Assembly: GCF_021533215.1 (NCBI RefSeq)
Contig: NZ_JAJNKA010000014.1
Location: 62,001 to 126,000, forward strand
DNA length: 64,000 nucleotides
Direction of reading: 5' to 3'
From: Portibacter lacus
GTDB lineage: Bacteria > Bacteroidota > Bacteroidia > Chitinophagales > Saprospiraceae
Both the position numbers and the translations under genes were made by a program. Under the pieces are notes generated by a model. That model was not told the origin of the DNA, searched no databases, and was given only the letters and a program-made list of their open reading frames with translations. Positions 27,808 through 38,500 of the stretch are shown piece by piece; within the stretch, counting starts at the first letter, position 1; the number at the start of each line of letters is the position of its first letter.

Positions 27808-27815
27808 CAAATTTA
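27808..27815 (-). promoter_or_regulatory. -7 box of the YgiQ-type gene
   Basis: On the - strand TAAATTTG matches TAnnTTTG exactly and would start transcription only a few bases before the ATG at 27798, giving an almost leaderless mRNA. A TTG is upstream at 27832-27830, but the 14-bp spacing is short. Confidence 0.4.
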
Positions 27816-28017
27816 CAAATTATAATTGTCAATGTTTGTGTTCTGAAAATCCACAGACCATTATAATCAAACATTGACCTATAAAGTTCAAAATCATCAT
27901 TTTATACACGGATACTAATTGCGCTAAATGGCTAATAAAATATAGAACCCAATAAGCATTAAACGCAAATTTTTACGCATCCAAGACACATTTAACCTTT
28001 TAGAACAATAAGATATT

Positions 28018-28025
28018 TAACTTTG
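28018..28025 (+). promoter_or_regulatory. -7 box of the OmpA-like lipoprotein gene
   Basis: TAACTTTG is a perfect TAnnTTTG match 21 bp before the ATG at 28047. The -33 element is weak (a TTTT about 16 bp upstream). The box overlaps the in-frame TTG at 28023, which argues against that codon as the start. Confidence 0.45.
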
Positions 28026-28046
28026 CTCGTTCTCAAAAGAAAAGAA

Positions 28047-28835
28047 ATGAAACAACTACATATACTTATACTCATCGTAGTCATAGCAATAGCGACATCA
28101 TGTAAGCGAAAAACGAGAGGTCAGTTAGAAAAAGAACTCGCCATAAAAACAGAGCAAGCTGATTTATACAAAGACCAGTTAGATAACCTGCAAGGTACGA
28201 ATGCTAGTCTATTAGATCGAATGTCAGAGTTGAGTATCGTTTCTAAAACGGGTGCTGAAAACATCTCTAAGTCTTTAGAAAATATTTCACAACAGTACAG
28301 TTTTATCGAAAATCTTTCAACTAAGATCCAAACGAAAGATTCGATCAATCTGGCTTTAGTCATGAATCTAAAGCGTTCACTAAATAATATTAATGACGAA
28401 GATGTGAAAGTAGAAGTTCGTGGAGGTATCGTAAATATTTCAATTTCAGATAAATTACTTTTTAATTCTGCATCCGCTACGATTAATAGTAGTGCTGAAT
28501 CTGTACTAGAGAAAATTGCATCCGTTATTAATGATCACTATGAACTGGATGTTATGGTGGAAGGTCATACAGACAATGTGCCTATTTCTAATAGTAAGTA
28601 TAAAGATAATTGGGATTTATCAGTTAACAGGGCAACCGCAGTAGTTAGGATACTGGCCTCTAAGTATGGTGTTACCCCAGAACGATTAGTTGCTGCAGGA
28701 AGAGGTGATAACATGCCTAAAGAATCAAATGATACCGCTACAGGAAGAAGTGCAAATCGAAGAACAGAAATTATTATCGCTCCGAAACTAGATCAGTTCT
28801 TCCAATTATTAGAATCTCCAGAGTTCAAAGGATAA
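28047..28835 (+). CDS. OmpA-family peptidoglycan-binding lipoprotein
   Basis: 262 aa. The N terminus MKQLHILILIVVIAIATSCKRK is a lipoprotein signal with Cys19 as the likely lipidated residue. A heptad-like coiled-coil segment follows (about 30-105: LEKELAIKTEQADLYKDQLD ...). The C-terminal OmpA domain (about 125-245) includes VMVEGHTDNVPIS, WDLSVNRATAVVRIL and GRSANRRTEIII, which bind the diaminopimelate of peptidoglycan. It probably tethers the outer membrane to the cell wall; MotB-like or Pal-like variants cannot be separated. The ATG is preferred because the upstream TTG lies inside the promoter. A terminator follows. Confidence 0.9.
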   Translation: MKQLHILILIVVIAIATSCKRKTRGQLEKELAIKTEQADLYKDQLDNLQGTNASLLDRMSELSIVSKTGAENISKSLENISQQYSFIENLSTKIQTKDSINLALVMNLKRSLNNINDEDVKVEVRGGIVNISISDKLLFNSASATINSSAESVLEKIASVINDHYELDVMVEGHTDNVPISNSKYKDNWDLSVNRATAVVRILASKYGVTPERLVAAGRGDNMPKESNDTATGRSANRRTEIIIAPKLDQFFQLLESPEFKG

Positions 28836-28870
28836 GAAATACTATGTTTGCTTGAAAGGAGAAGCCATAG

Positions 28871-28905
28871 AAAAAGCCCAACTAAAAACTAGCTGGGCTT
28901 TTTTA
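28871..28905 (+). terminator. Rho-independent terminator after the OmpA-like gene
   Basis: AAAAAGCCCA pairs with TGGGCTTTTTT across a 13-nt loop, and the T-run forms the tract; located 36 bp after the stop codon. Confidence 0.85.
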
Positions 28906-28944
28906 TTTGTTATCTTATAATAAAAACTCACTTTATCGTTTTCC

Positions 28945-29040
28945 TTATAAAGTTGAATTTAAAATAATAAGCATAACAACGCTTAATCCTGTTAATGTTA
29001 TAAGTCCAAGTTTACAATAACCACAAATTGAATTTTTCAT
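28945..29040 (-). CDS. Possible 31-aa membrane peptide with CxxC motif
   Basis: A short ATG-to-TAA frame on the - strand in the otherwise empty 28836-29571 gap. It encodes a Lys-bearing N terminus, a CGYC pair, and a single hydrophobic helix of about 18 residues (from LGLITLTG to MLIIL). This composition is typical of small single-pass membrane proteins and less typical of random A+T-rich sequence, but no homologue can be checked and no convincing promoter is seen upstream. Confidence 0.3.
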   Translation of the reverse strand: MKNSICGYCKLGLITLTGLSVVMLIILNSTL

Positions 29041-29286
29041 TTTTTAATATTTTTTTGTTTACAATTGATAAAACAAGAATTTTCTCGTTCACTATTATCA
29101 ACAAAGTTTCTTCCAATAAAATTTAAATTTGGTCGGGAGTTAAGACAAGTCCTAGAAAATTAACGATTTGTGGAGTAGAAATTCGACGAAAGTATCATTA
29201 TCTCCAGATAAAACACCTCACCCCTACGTACCCCTACGTAATTATCACTTTAAAATGTATAATAGTTTACATTTTATTTATTCTAC

Positions 29287-29318
29287 TTGACATTTACCTA
29301 ATAAATAGTTTATCTTTA
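29287..29318 (+). promoter_or_regulatory. Candidate promoter of the giant 3396-aa gene
   Basis: TTGACA (29287-29292) and TATCTTTA (29311-29318, 7 of 8 to TAnnTTTG) are separated by 18 bp. It would give a leader of about 245 nt containing a perfect 9-bp inverted repeat (GTTGTTAAT/ATTAACAAC, 29466-29489). The rest of 28906-29571 is A+T-rich, with a direct repeat CCCCTACGTA near 29220 and no large gene. Confidence 0.35.
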
Positions 29319-29571
29319 AACCAAATTGAGCAATCAGTTTATAAAACCTAAATAATTTTTAATTAACCTAAATCTTAAACCTAGACCTAAAGCATACCTT
29401 TTAACCTTAAATCTAATTTCAGTTACCCCTGAATACCAGATCAAATTACTACAAACACCTAAATTGTTGTTAATCACCTAATTAACAACCTACAAGTCTG
29501 TTTATATTCTTGAGTCATTAACTTGGCTAAGGTCAATAGATATGTTGTAAGTCTGTCAGAATTCCTCTATT

Positions 29572-32500
29572 ATGACATCTTATAATACTTCACACTTTAA
29601 TTCTAAATTTAATAACCCATTACGCTGTTTTAAATTTATTTTACTCCTATTTATTACTTCCAATGTTATTGGCCAAAATAGTGGCCCAAATTCTGAAAGT
29701 GCTTTTTGGCATCCGGAAAACTTTGCTATTTCTAATGATATTCATTCTGAAGTAAATAGTTATACAACATGCCCAAACTCTTTCTCTGGTACATTTGAAA
29801 ATGATTGTGGAACAGATCGATCATTAAAAACCTATATGAAAGGTTATTCGAGTTCTAATCACAATAGTGGTGATTACACAATCAATATTCCATCTTCTCC
29901 ATATGCAACGACTAGAGTTATCGTCGAGGTATGGATAGAAACCAATGATTGTAATGGTAACAATCCAGCTAATAACATCACTTTTGATTTTGGCGGCTTG
30001 GATAACATTTGTGTTAAGGGTGTCTTGGCAGTACAAAGTAGTGCTAGTGGTGTATCAGAATATTTTTATCGATACATCTATACAGGAAGCCCTACTTACG
30101 TTAATATCATTGATGTTAATGGTTGTGATCCAACATCAATGGTTGTAGTTGTGGAAAGAGATGAGCCTAATGCTACATCTTCATTAACTACATTTGATCA
30201 AGAATTGCACGGACAAAGTGCACCTGAATGTATTACTGACATTATACTATTAGGGCAGAATGATGTAGACAGAAATATTACTATTGCAGTTCCTATTCAT
30301 GAAAAAGATGAAGTTAGAAAAGTGACTGTCGAAGTTGAAATTAAAACTTCTGGTTCAAATACGGTTTTAGCAACACATTCTCAAGTTTTCAATACGGCAA
30401 CAGGCGCACAAGGAAACGGAGAAGCAGCATTATATGAAATCACCTTAGAAGATGTACCAGGCGGTGGAGATATTGCTGAAGTTACTGTATGCTCACCTTA
30501 TCCTAATGGAGATTCATTCGGTGTAGGTTCGATTACTGCAACAACCAACGAAATATGTGTTACTTGTTTATTAACGGGTGAAATGACAGATGATGAAATA
30601 TGCAAAGGAGAAGAGGCAAGTATTTCAGCTGATTACACGAGCACAAGTTATGAAGGCAATAATGATAATGGCAATCAGTTAGAAGTTTCTTATTTATGGG
30701 AAACCGGAGAAACAACTAGTACAATAAATGTATCACCTACCGAAACAACTACTTACAGCTGTACCATTACTGATGAATTAAATTGTAAAACAGTAGAAAC
30801 AGCAACAGTAACAGTTAATGAAATCATCATTGATAATTTCGATGATGAATATTTATGTGAAGACGAAGGAAAGCAGACTTCTTTCGGAGGAGCGACTCCG
30901 CTAGGAGGTGTGTATTCAGGTACCGGTGTTGAAGATAATGGAGATGGTGCGACGTATACTTTTAATCCTGCTACGGCAGGACCTGGAGTGCATGAAGTTA
31001 CTTATACGTATACTGATGATAACGAATGTAGTAACTCAGCTACCATAGAAGTTACAGTTTATCCAGGTCTTTCTATTCAGACGAATGGATTCTGTAATGA
31101 AGAAAGTGAAATCAATATTGGTATATCTATTACTGGAGGATCAGGAGACTTTCAGTATGAATGGGAAGGCCCTAATGGTTTCGAATCTACTAATAGTGAT
31201 CTGTTCAATGTTGAACCAGGTACATATTATGTTACTGTAACAGATAAATATGGTTGCTATGAAACTGCAAATGAAACTCAGATAGCATGTTGTTTGCCTC
31301 CAACTATAGATTGCCCAAGTGATGTTACTATTCAATGTGATGACTCGGATGATCCTTCGTTTACAGGGGAACCAACTACCGGTGAAGGATGTGGCGAAAT
31401 TACAGTGACTTACGAAGATAGTGATGAAGCGGGTGAGTGTGATAATGAGAGAATAATAACAAGAACTTGGAAAGCGAAAGATGCTGACAACAATTATATT
31501 ACTTGCGAACAAATCATAACGATAGTTGATACAGAAGGACCAGAATTTGAAACTCCTCCTGCTGATATCACTATTTCATGTCTTTCAGACTTGCCTGAGG
31601 CTGAAGAGCTTAATTGGACGGACAATTGTGATGGAGAAGGAAGTGTGTTAGGTGAAGACGAAAGTGATGGTGAAACTTGTCCAGAAACCATTACAAGAAC
31701 ATGGTCTTATACTGATGCTTGCGGGAATCCTGGAAGTGTTAGTCAAACGATTACTATTCATGATCAAACGAAACCAGAAATCACATCTAATTTTGATGAT
31801 GATGAGTTAGGTTGTAACCCTACTGTTGTGCCTCCGACTTTCAGTGTTAGTGACAATTGCCTTGATATTACAATGGAACCAACTGTTAATACAGATGGGC
31901 CTCAAAATACTGGTTGTGCATATACACAAAAATGGACAGCTACTTATATAGATGCTTGTGGCAATGAAGCGGATGAAGTTTCGATTACCTATACATGGAC
32001 TGAAGACAGTGAAAAGCCAGTAATTAATACAGAAGCTGAAGACAAGGACTTGGGTTGTAACCCAACAATTGTAGAACCTGTATTTACAGTTTCAGACAAT
32101 TGTCTACTTAAGAACATGACACTTACTCCAGAAACTGATGGACCAACTAACCAAGGATGTTATTATACACAGACATGGACTGCTAACTACACTGATGGTT
32201 GCGATAATATAGCAGATGAAGAAAGTGTTACTTATACATGGAAAATTGATACTGAAAAGCCTGTGATCTCAACTGATGCAGAAGATAAAGACTTAGGTTG
32301 TAATCCTACTATTGTGCCTCCGACTTTTATGGTAGAAGATAACTGCCTTGATGTAACTATGGACGCAGAAGTAACTTACGAAGGGCCTACTGCTGAAGGT
32401 TGTGTATTGACTAAATCTTGGACAGCTACTTATACAGACGAATGCGGAAATGAAGCAGTTCCAGTTACGGTTTCTTATACATGGACTGTTGATACTGAAA

Positions 32501-35500
32501 AACCAGTCATATCTACAGACGCAGAAGATAAAGACTTAGGTTGCAATCCTACTGTTGTGCCTCCTACTTTCACTGTTACGGATAACTGCATGGATGAAAC
32601 ACTAGATGTTACTCCTGTGACTGATGGACCAACAAGTCTTGGATGTTATTATACTCAGACTTGGACGGCTAATTATACGGATGCTTGTGGAAATATTGCA
32701 GTACAAGAATCTGTTACTTATAATTGGTCAGAAGATACTGAGAAGCCAGTGATTAGTTCTGATTCACAATCTAAAAATTTAGGTTGTAATCCAGAATTTG
32801 ACGCACCTATTTTCTATGTCAATGATAACTGTCTTGATATTGCAGATATGACTATAAGTGCTGTTACAGATGGACCTCAAAGCAATGGTTGTGCAATGAC
32901 TCAAACTTGGACGGCTAATTATAAAGACCATTGTAATAATGAGGCGGATGAAGCTTCAGTTACCTATACATGGATCTCTGATGCGCAAGAGCCAGTCATA
33001 TCCACTGACGCTGAAGATAAAGACTTAGGATGTAATCCTACTGTTGTGCCTCCGACTTTCACTGCGACAGATAATTGTCTAGATGCAACGGTCAATGTTG
33101 TTCCAGAAACAGATGGACCTACGAAGGATGGTTGTTACTATACACAAACTTGGACAGCCAATTATGGAACTTCTTGTGATACTCCAGCTGAGCCAAAAAG
33201 CGTTACGTACACATGGAAAATTGATACTGAAAAACCTGTGATCTCAACTGATGCAGTAACTAAAAACTTAGGTTGTAATCCTACTGTTGTGCCTCCGACT
33301 TTCAAAGTTGAAGATAACTGTCTTGATATTACGGTAGAAGCAGAAATTTTTGTTGCTGAACCGATTGCAACAGGTTGTGTAATGACTAAATCTTGGACAG
33401 CTACTTATACAGACGAATGTGGAAATGAAGCAGTTCCAGTTACGGTTTCTTATACATGGACCGTTGATACTGAAAAACCAGTCATCGAAACGGACGCAGA
33501 AGACAAAGACTTAGGTTGTAATCCTACTGTTGTGCCTCCGACTTTCACTGTTACGGATAACTGCATGGATGAAACACTTAATCTTACTCCTGTGACTGAT
33601 GGACCGACTAGTCTTGGATGTTATTATACTCAGACTTGGACTGCTAATTATACGGATGCTTGCGGAAATATTGCAGCACAAGAATCTGTTACTTATACTT
33701 GGTCACAAGATACTGAGAAGCCAGTGATTAGTTCTGATTCACAATCTAAAAATTTAGGTTGTAATCCTGAATTTGACGCACCTATTTTCTATGTCAATGA
33801 TAACTGTCTTGATATTGCAGATATGACGATAAGTGCAGTTACTGATGGACCACAAAGCAATGGTTGTGCAATGACTCAAACTTGGACGGCTAATTATAAA
33901 GACCATTGCAATAATGAGGCGGATGAAGCTTCAGTTACCTATACGTGGATCTCTGATGCGCAAGAGCCAGTCATATCTACTGATGCAGAAGATAAAGATT
34001 TAGGTTGTAATCCTACAGTAGTACCTCCTACATTTACCGCTTTTGACAAATGTCTAGATGCAACGGTCAATGTTGTTCCAGAAACAGATGGACCTACGAA
34101 GGATGGTTGTTACTATACACAAACTTGGACAGCCAATTATGGAACTTCTTGTGATACTCCAGCTGAGCCAAAAAGCGTTACGTACACATGGAAAATTGAT
34201 ACTGAAAAACCTGTGATCTTAACTGATGCAGTAACTAAAAACTTAGGTTGTAATCCTACTGTTGTGCCTCCGACTTTCACTGTTGAAGATAACTGCCTTG
34301 ATATTACGGTAGATGCAGAAATTTTTGTTGCTGAACCGATTGCAACAGGTTGTGTAATGACCAAATCTTGGACAGCTACTTATACAGACGAATGTGGAAA
34401 TGAAGCAGTTCCAGTAACGGTTTCTTATACATGGACCGTTGATACTGAAAAACCAGTCATCGAAACGGACGCAGAAGATAAAGACTTAGGTTGTAATCCT
34501 ACAGTTGTGCCTCCGACTTTCACTGTTACGGATAACTGCATGGATGAAACACTTAATGTTACTCCTGTGACTGATGGACCGACTAGTCTTGGATGTTATT
34601 ATACTCAGACTTGGACGGCTAATTATACGGATGCTTGCGGAAATATTGCAGTACAAGAATCTGTTACTTATACTTGGTCAGAAGATACTGAGAAACCAGT
34701 GATTAGTTCTGATTCACAATCTAAAAACTTAGGTTGTAATCCAGAATTTGACGCACCTATTTTCTATGTCAATGATAACTGTCTTGATATTGCAGATATG
34801 ACTATTAGTGCTGTTACGGATGGACCTCAAAGCAATGGTTGTGCAATGACTCAAACTTGGACAGCTAATTATAAAGACCATTGTAATAATGAGGCGGATG
34901 AAGCTTCAGTTACCTATACGTGGATCTCTGATGCGCAAGAGCCAGTCATATCTACTGACGCAGAAGATAAAGATTTAGGTTGTAATCCTACAGTAGTACC
35001 TCCTACATTTACCGCTTTTGACAAATGTCTAGATGCAACGGTCAATGTTGTTCCAGAAACAGATGGACCTACTAATGATGGTTGTTACTATACCCAAACT
35101 TGGACAGCAAATTATGGAACTTCTTGTGATACTCCAGCTGAGCCAAAAAGCGTTACGTACACTTGGAAAATTGATACTGAAAAACCTGTGATCTCAACTG
35201 ATGCAGTAACTAAAAACTTAGGTTGTAATCCTACTGTTGTGCCTCCGACTTTCAAAGTTGAAGATAACTGCCTTGATATTACGGTAGATGCAGAAATTTT
35301 TGTTGCTGAACCGATTGCAACAGGTTGTGTAATGACTAAATCTTGGACAGCTACTTATACAGACGAATGTGGAAATGAAGCAGTTCCAGTAACGATTTCT
35401 TATACATGGACCGTTGATACTGAAAAACCAGTCATCGAAACAGACGCAGAAGACAAAGACTTAGGTTGTAATCCTACTGTTGTGCCTCCTACTTTCACTG

Positions 35501-38500
35501 TTACAGATAACTGCATGGATGAAACACTAGATGTGACTCCTGTGACTGATGGACCAACAAGTCTTGGATGTTATTATACTCAGACTTGGACGGCTAATTA
35601 TACGGATGCTTGTGGAAATATTGCAGTACAAGAATCTGTTACTTATAATTGGTCAGAAGATACTGAGAAACCAGTAATCTATAGTGATTCAGAGGATAAA
35701 GATTTAGGTTGTAATCCGGAATTTGACGCACCTATTTTCTATGTCAATGATAACTGTCTTGATATTGCAGATATGACCATAAGTGCTGTTACGGATGGAC
35801 CACAAAGTGATGGCTGTAAATGGACACAAACTTGGACAGCTAACTATTCTGACTACTGTCAAAATGCAGCTGATCAAGTTTCAGTAACATATACATGGTC
35901 GGAAGACACTGAGAAACCTGTAATCTCTAGTGATTCAGAAGATAAAGACTTAGGTTGCAATCCTACTGTTGTGCCTCCGACTTTCACTGTTACGGATAAC
36001 TGCATGGATGAAACACTTAATGTTACTCCTGTGACTGATGGACCGACTAGTCTTGGATGCTATTATACTCAAACTTGGACGGCTGATTATACGGATGCTT
36101 GTGGAAATATAGCTGAACAAGAATCTGTTACTTATACTTGGTCAGAAGATACTGAGAAACCTGTAATCTCTAGTGATTCAGAAGATAAAGATTTAGGTTG
36201 TAATCCTGAATTTGACGCACCTATTTTCTATGTCAATGATAACTGTCTTGATATTGCAGATATGACTATAAGTGCTGTTACTGATGGACCACAAAGCAAT
36301 GGTTGTGCAATAACACAAACTTGGACGGCTAATTATTCTGACAACTGTCAAAACGTAGCTGATCAAGTTTCAGTGACATATACATGGTCGGAAGACACTG
36401 AGAAACCTGTAATCTCTAGTGATTCAGAGGATAAAGATTTAGGTTGTAATCCTGAAATCATACCACCAACATTTAGTGCAACAGATAATTGTAAAGAACT
36501 GAGAATAGATATTGCACCGACTACAACTGGTCCTAGTAATCAAGGATGCTATTATACTCAAACTTGGACGGCTGATTATACGGATGCTTGTGGAAATATA
36601 GCTGAACAAGAATCTGTTACTTATACTTGGATTAGTGCTTCTGAAAACCCAGAAATTACTACAGACGCTGAAAGTCAAGACTTAGGATGTAATCCTGAGG
36701 TCATTGCGCCAACTTTTGAAGTAATAGATAATTGTATAGAAAGTGGTAATGATGTTATAATTACTACAGAAGGTCAAGTTAATGAAGGATGTCATTATAG
36801 TCAAACTTGGACAGCTAACTACGAAGGAATTTGTGGCAGTGCAGAAGAAAAATCGATTACTTATACATGGACTATAGATACTGAAGATCCTGTAATCACA
36901 TTCATCAATCCAATGATGGAAGGGTTACAAAATGGAGACATCATGAAAATACAGTGTTATGGCCAAAATCCAAATTGGCAGATACCAGAAGCTTCAATTA
37001 ATGATGTATCCGTTTCAGATAACTGTGATGCAGAAGTTGAAGTCAATGTAACAGAAGTTAAAATAGGTGATGGAGATTGTGCACAAGATGGCTATATCCA
37101 AAGACTAAGATGTTCATGGACTGCTACTGATGCTTGTGGAAACTCAACATTACTATACATCTTCATGGATATCGTTGATGAAATACCACCGGTATTTACT
37201 TCTATACCATTGGATGCGACTGTTACTTGCGACAATATTCCAGATGCCCCAACAATGACTGCTGTAGATGAATGTCTATGCGCAGACGTAACATTCGAAG
37301 AGGAATTTATTGCAAGCGAATGTGTAAGAGATCAAATGATCAAAAGAACTTGGACTGCAACTGACTGTTGTGGAAACGAAGCAACAACAACTCAGACCAT
37401 ATTCTTTACTGATGACACGGCACCAACATTAACAATAGCATTGCCTGGTGATCTTGATATTACAGAAGACTTGACACTTACATTTGATTGTAATTCTGGT
37501 GGTATTCCATCTGAATATGATGCATTATCACTTGAAAATGCAACATCTACTGAAATGTGCAGTGGAATTCCAGTAATTACATTGGATGAGAATATATCGC
37601 TTTACGATAATTGTAATAATGGAGCATTAGAAGTTCAAACCTATACTTGGACAACATCAGATGCATGTGGAAATACTAAGAGTATCACACTAACTATCCG
37701 TGTAGTTGATACAGTAGCGCCAGTTATCGTTGGTTCTTCTGAATATGTTTGTGGAAGTGATGATGACATACCATTTGTATATTCATTAGATGCATGTGGT
37801 AATAGTAATATGTCCTTTTTTGATCGTGAAGTAGATGGAGCATGTGGAAATGTAGTAGAAAGAGTTTATGAAGCAGTTGACAGATGTGGGAATTACGCCA
37901 CTTTCGTTCAGACCATAATTTTTGATGATGTTACAAGTCCTGAAATTTCTATCAATGCTGAGGCATTAGTAGGTATTGCAAATGGCGATACTGTAAGCGT
38001 TAGTTGTGGTGAGAATTTCTTAAGCATTGGATTAGACGATGCAGTATTTACTGATGAGTGTGATAGACCATTAGAAACTTCTTTCGAAGAAATAGAGCAA
38101 GGAAGTATGAATTGTGATGAGGGTGGAAAATCACTAATGAAATTAGTATGGAAGGCAGAAGATTTCTGTGGAAATGTTTCTGAGTATGCAGTTTATGTTA
38201 GAACAATAGATACAGAGGCTCCAGTATTTGAAAACTTTAGAAGTGAATTAACTGTATCATGTGATCGATCAATTCCTGATACGGAAGCTATCGATAATTG
38301 TGGAAGTGCAACTGTTCAATATGAAGATGAAATTATTCCTGGAGATTGTCCGAATACATATGATGTCAAAAGAAGAATTTTAGCATCAGATGAGTGCGGT
38401 AATACTTCTGAGCGTACTCAATTGATTCATGTTGTGGATCAACAAGGCCCACAAATCTTAGGACTTGAAGAGTTCATATGTGAAGATATCTCTATGCCAG

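Noticed and set aside
31141-36678. Several open frames of 65-123 codons on the opposite strand of the giant gene
   Set aside because: They lie antisense to the tandem Cys-rich repeats and reflect codon bias of the coding strand; no start context or family resemblance.
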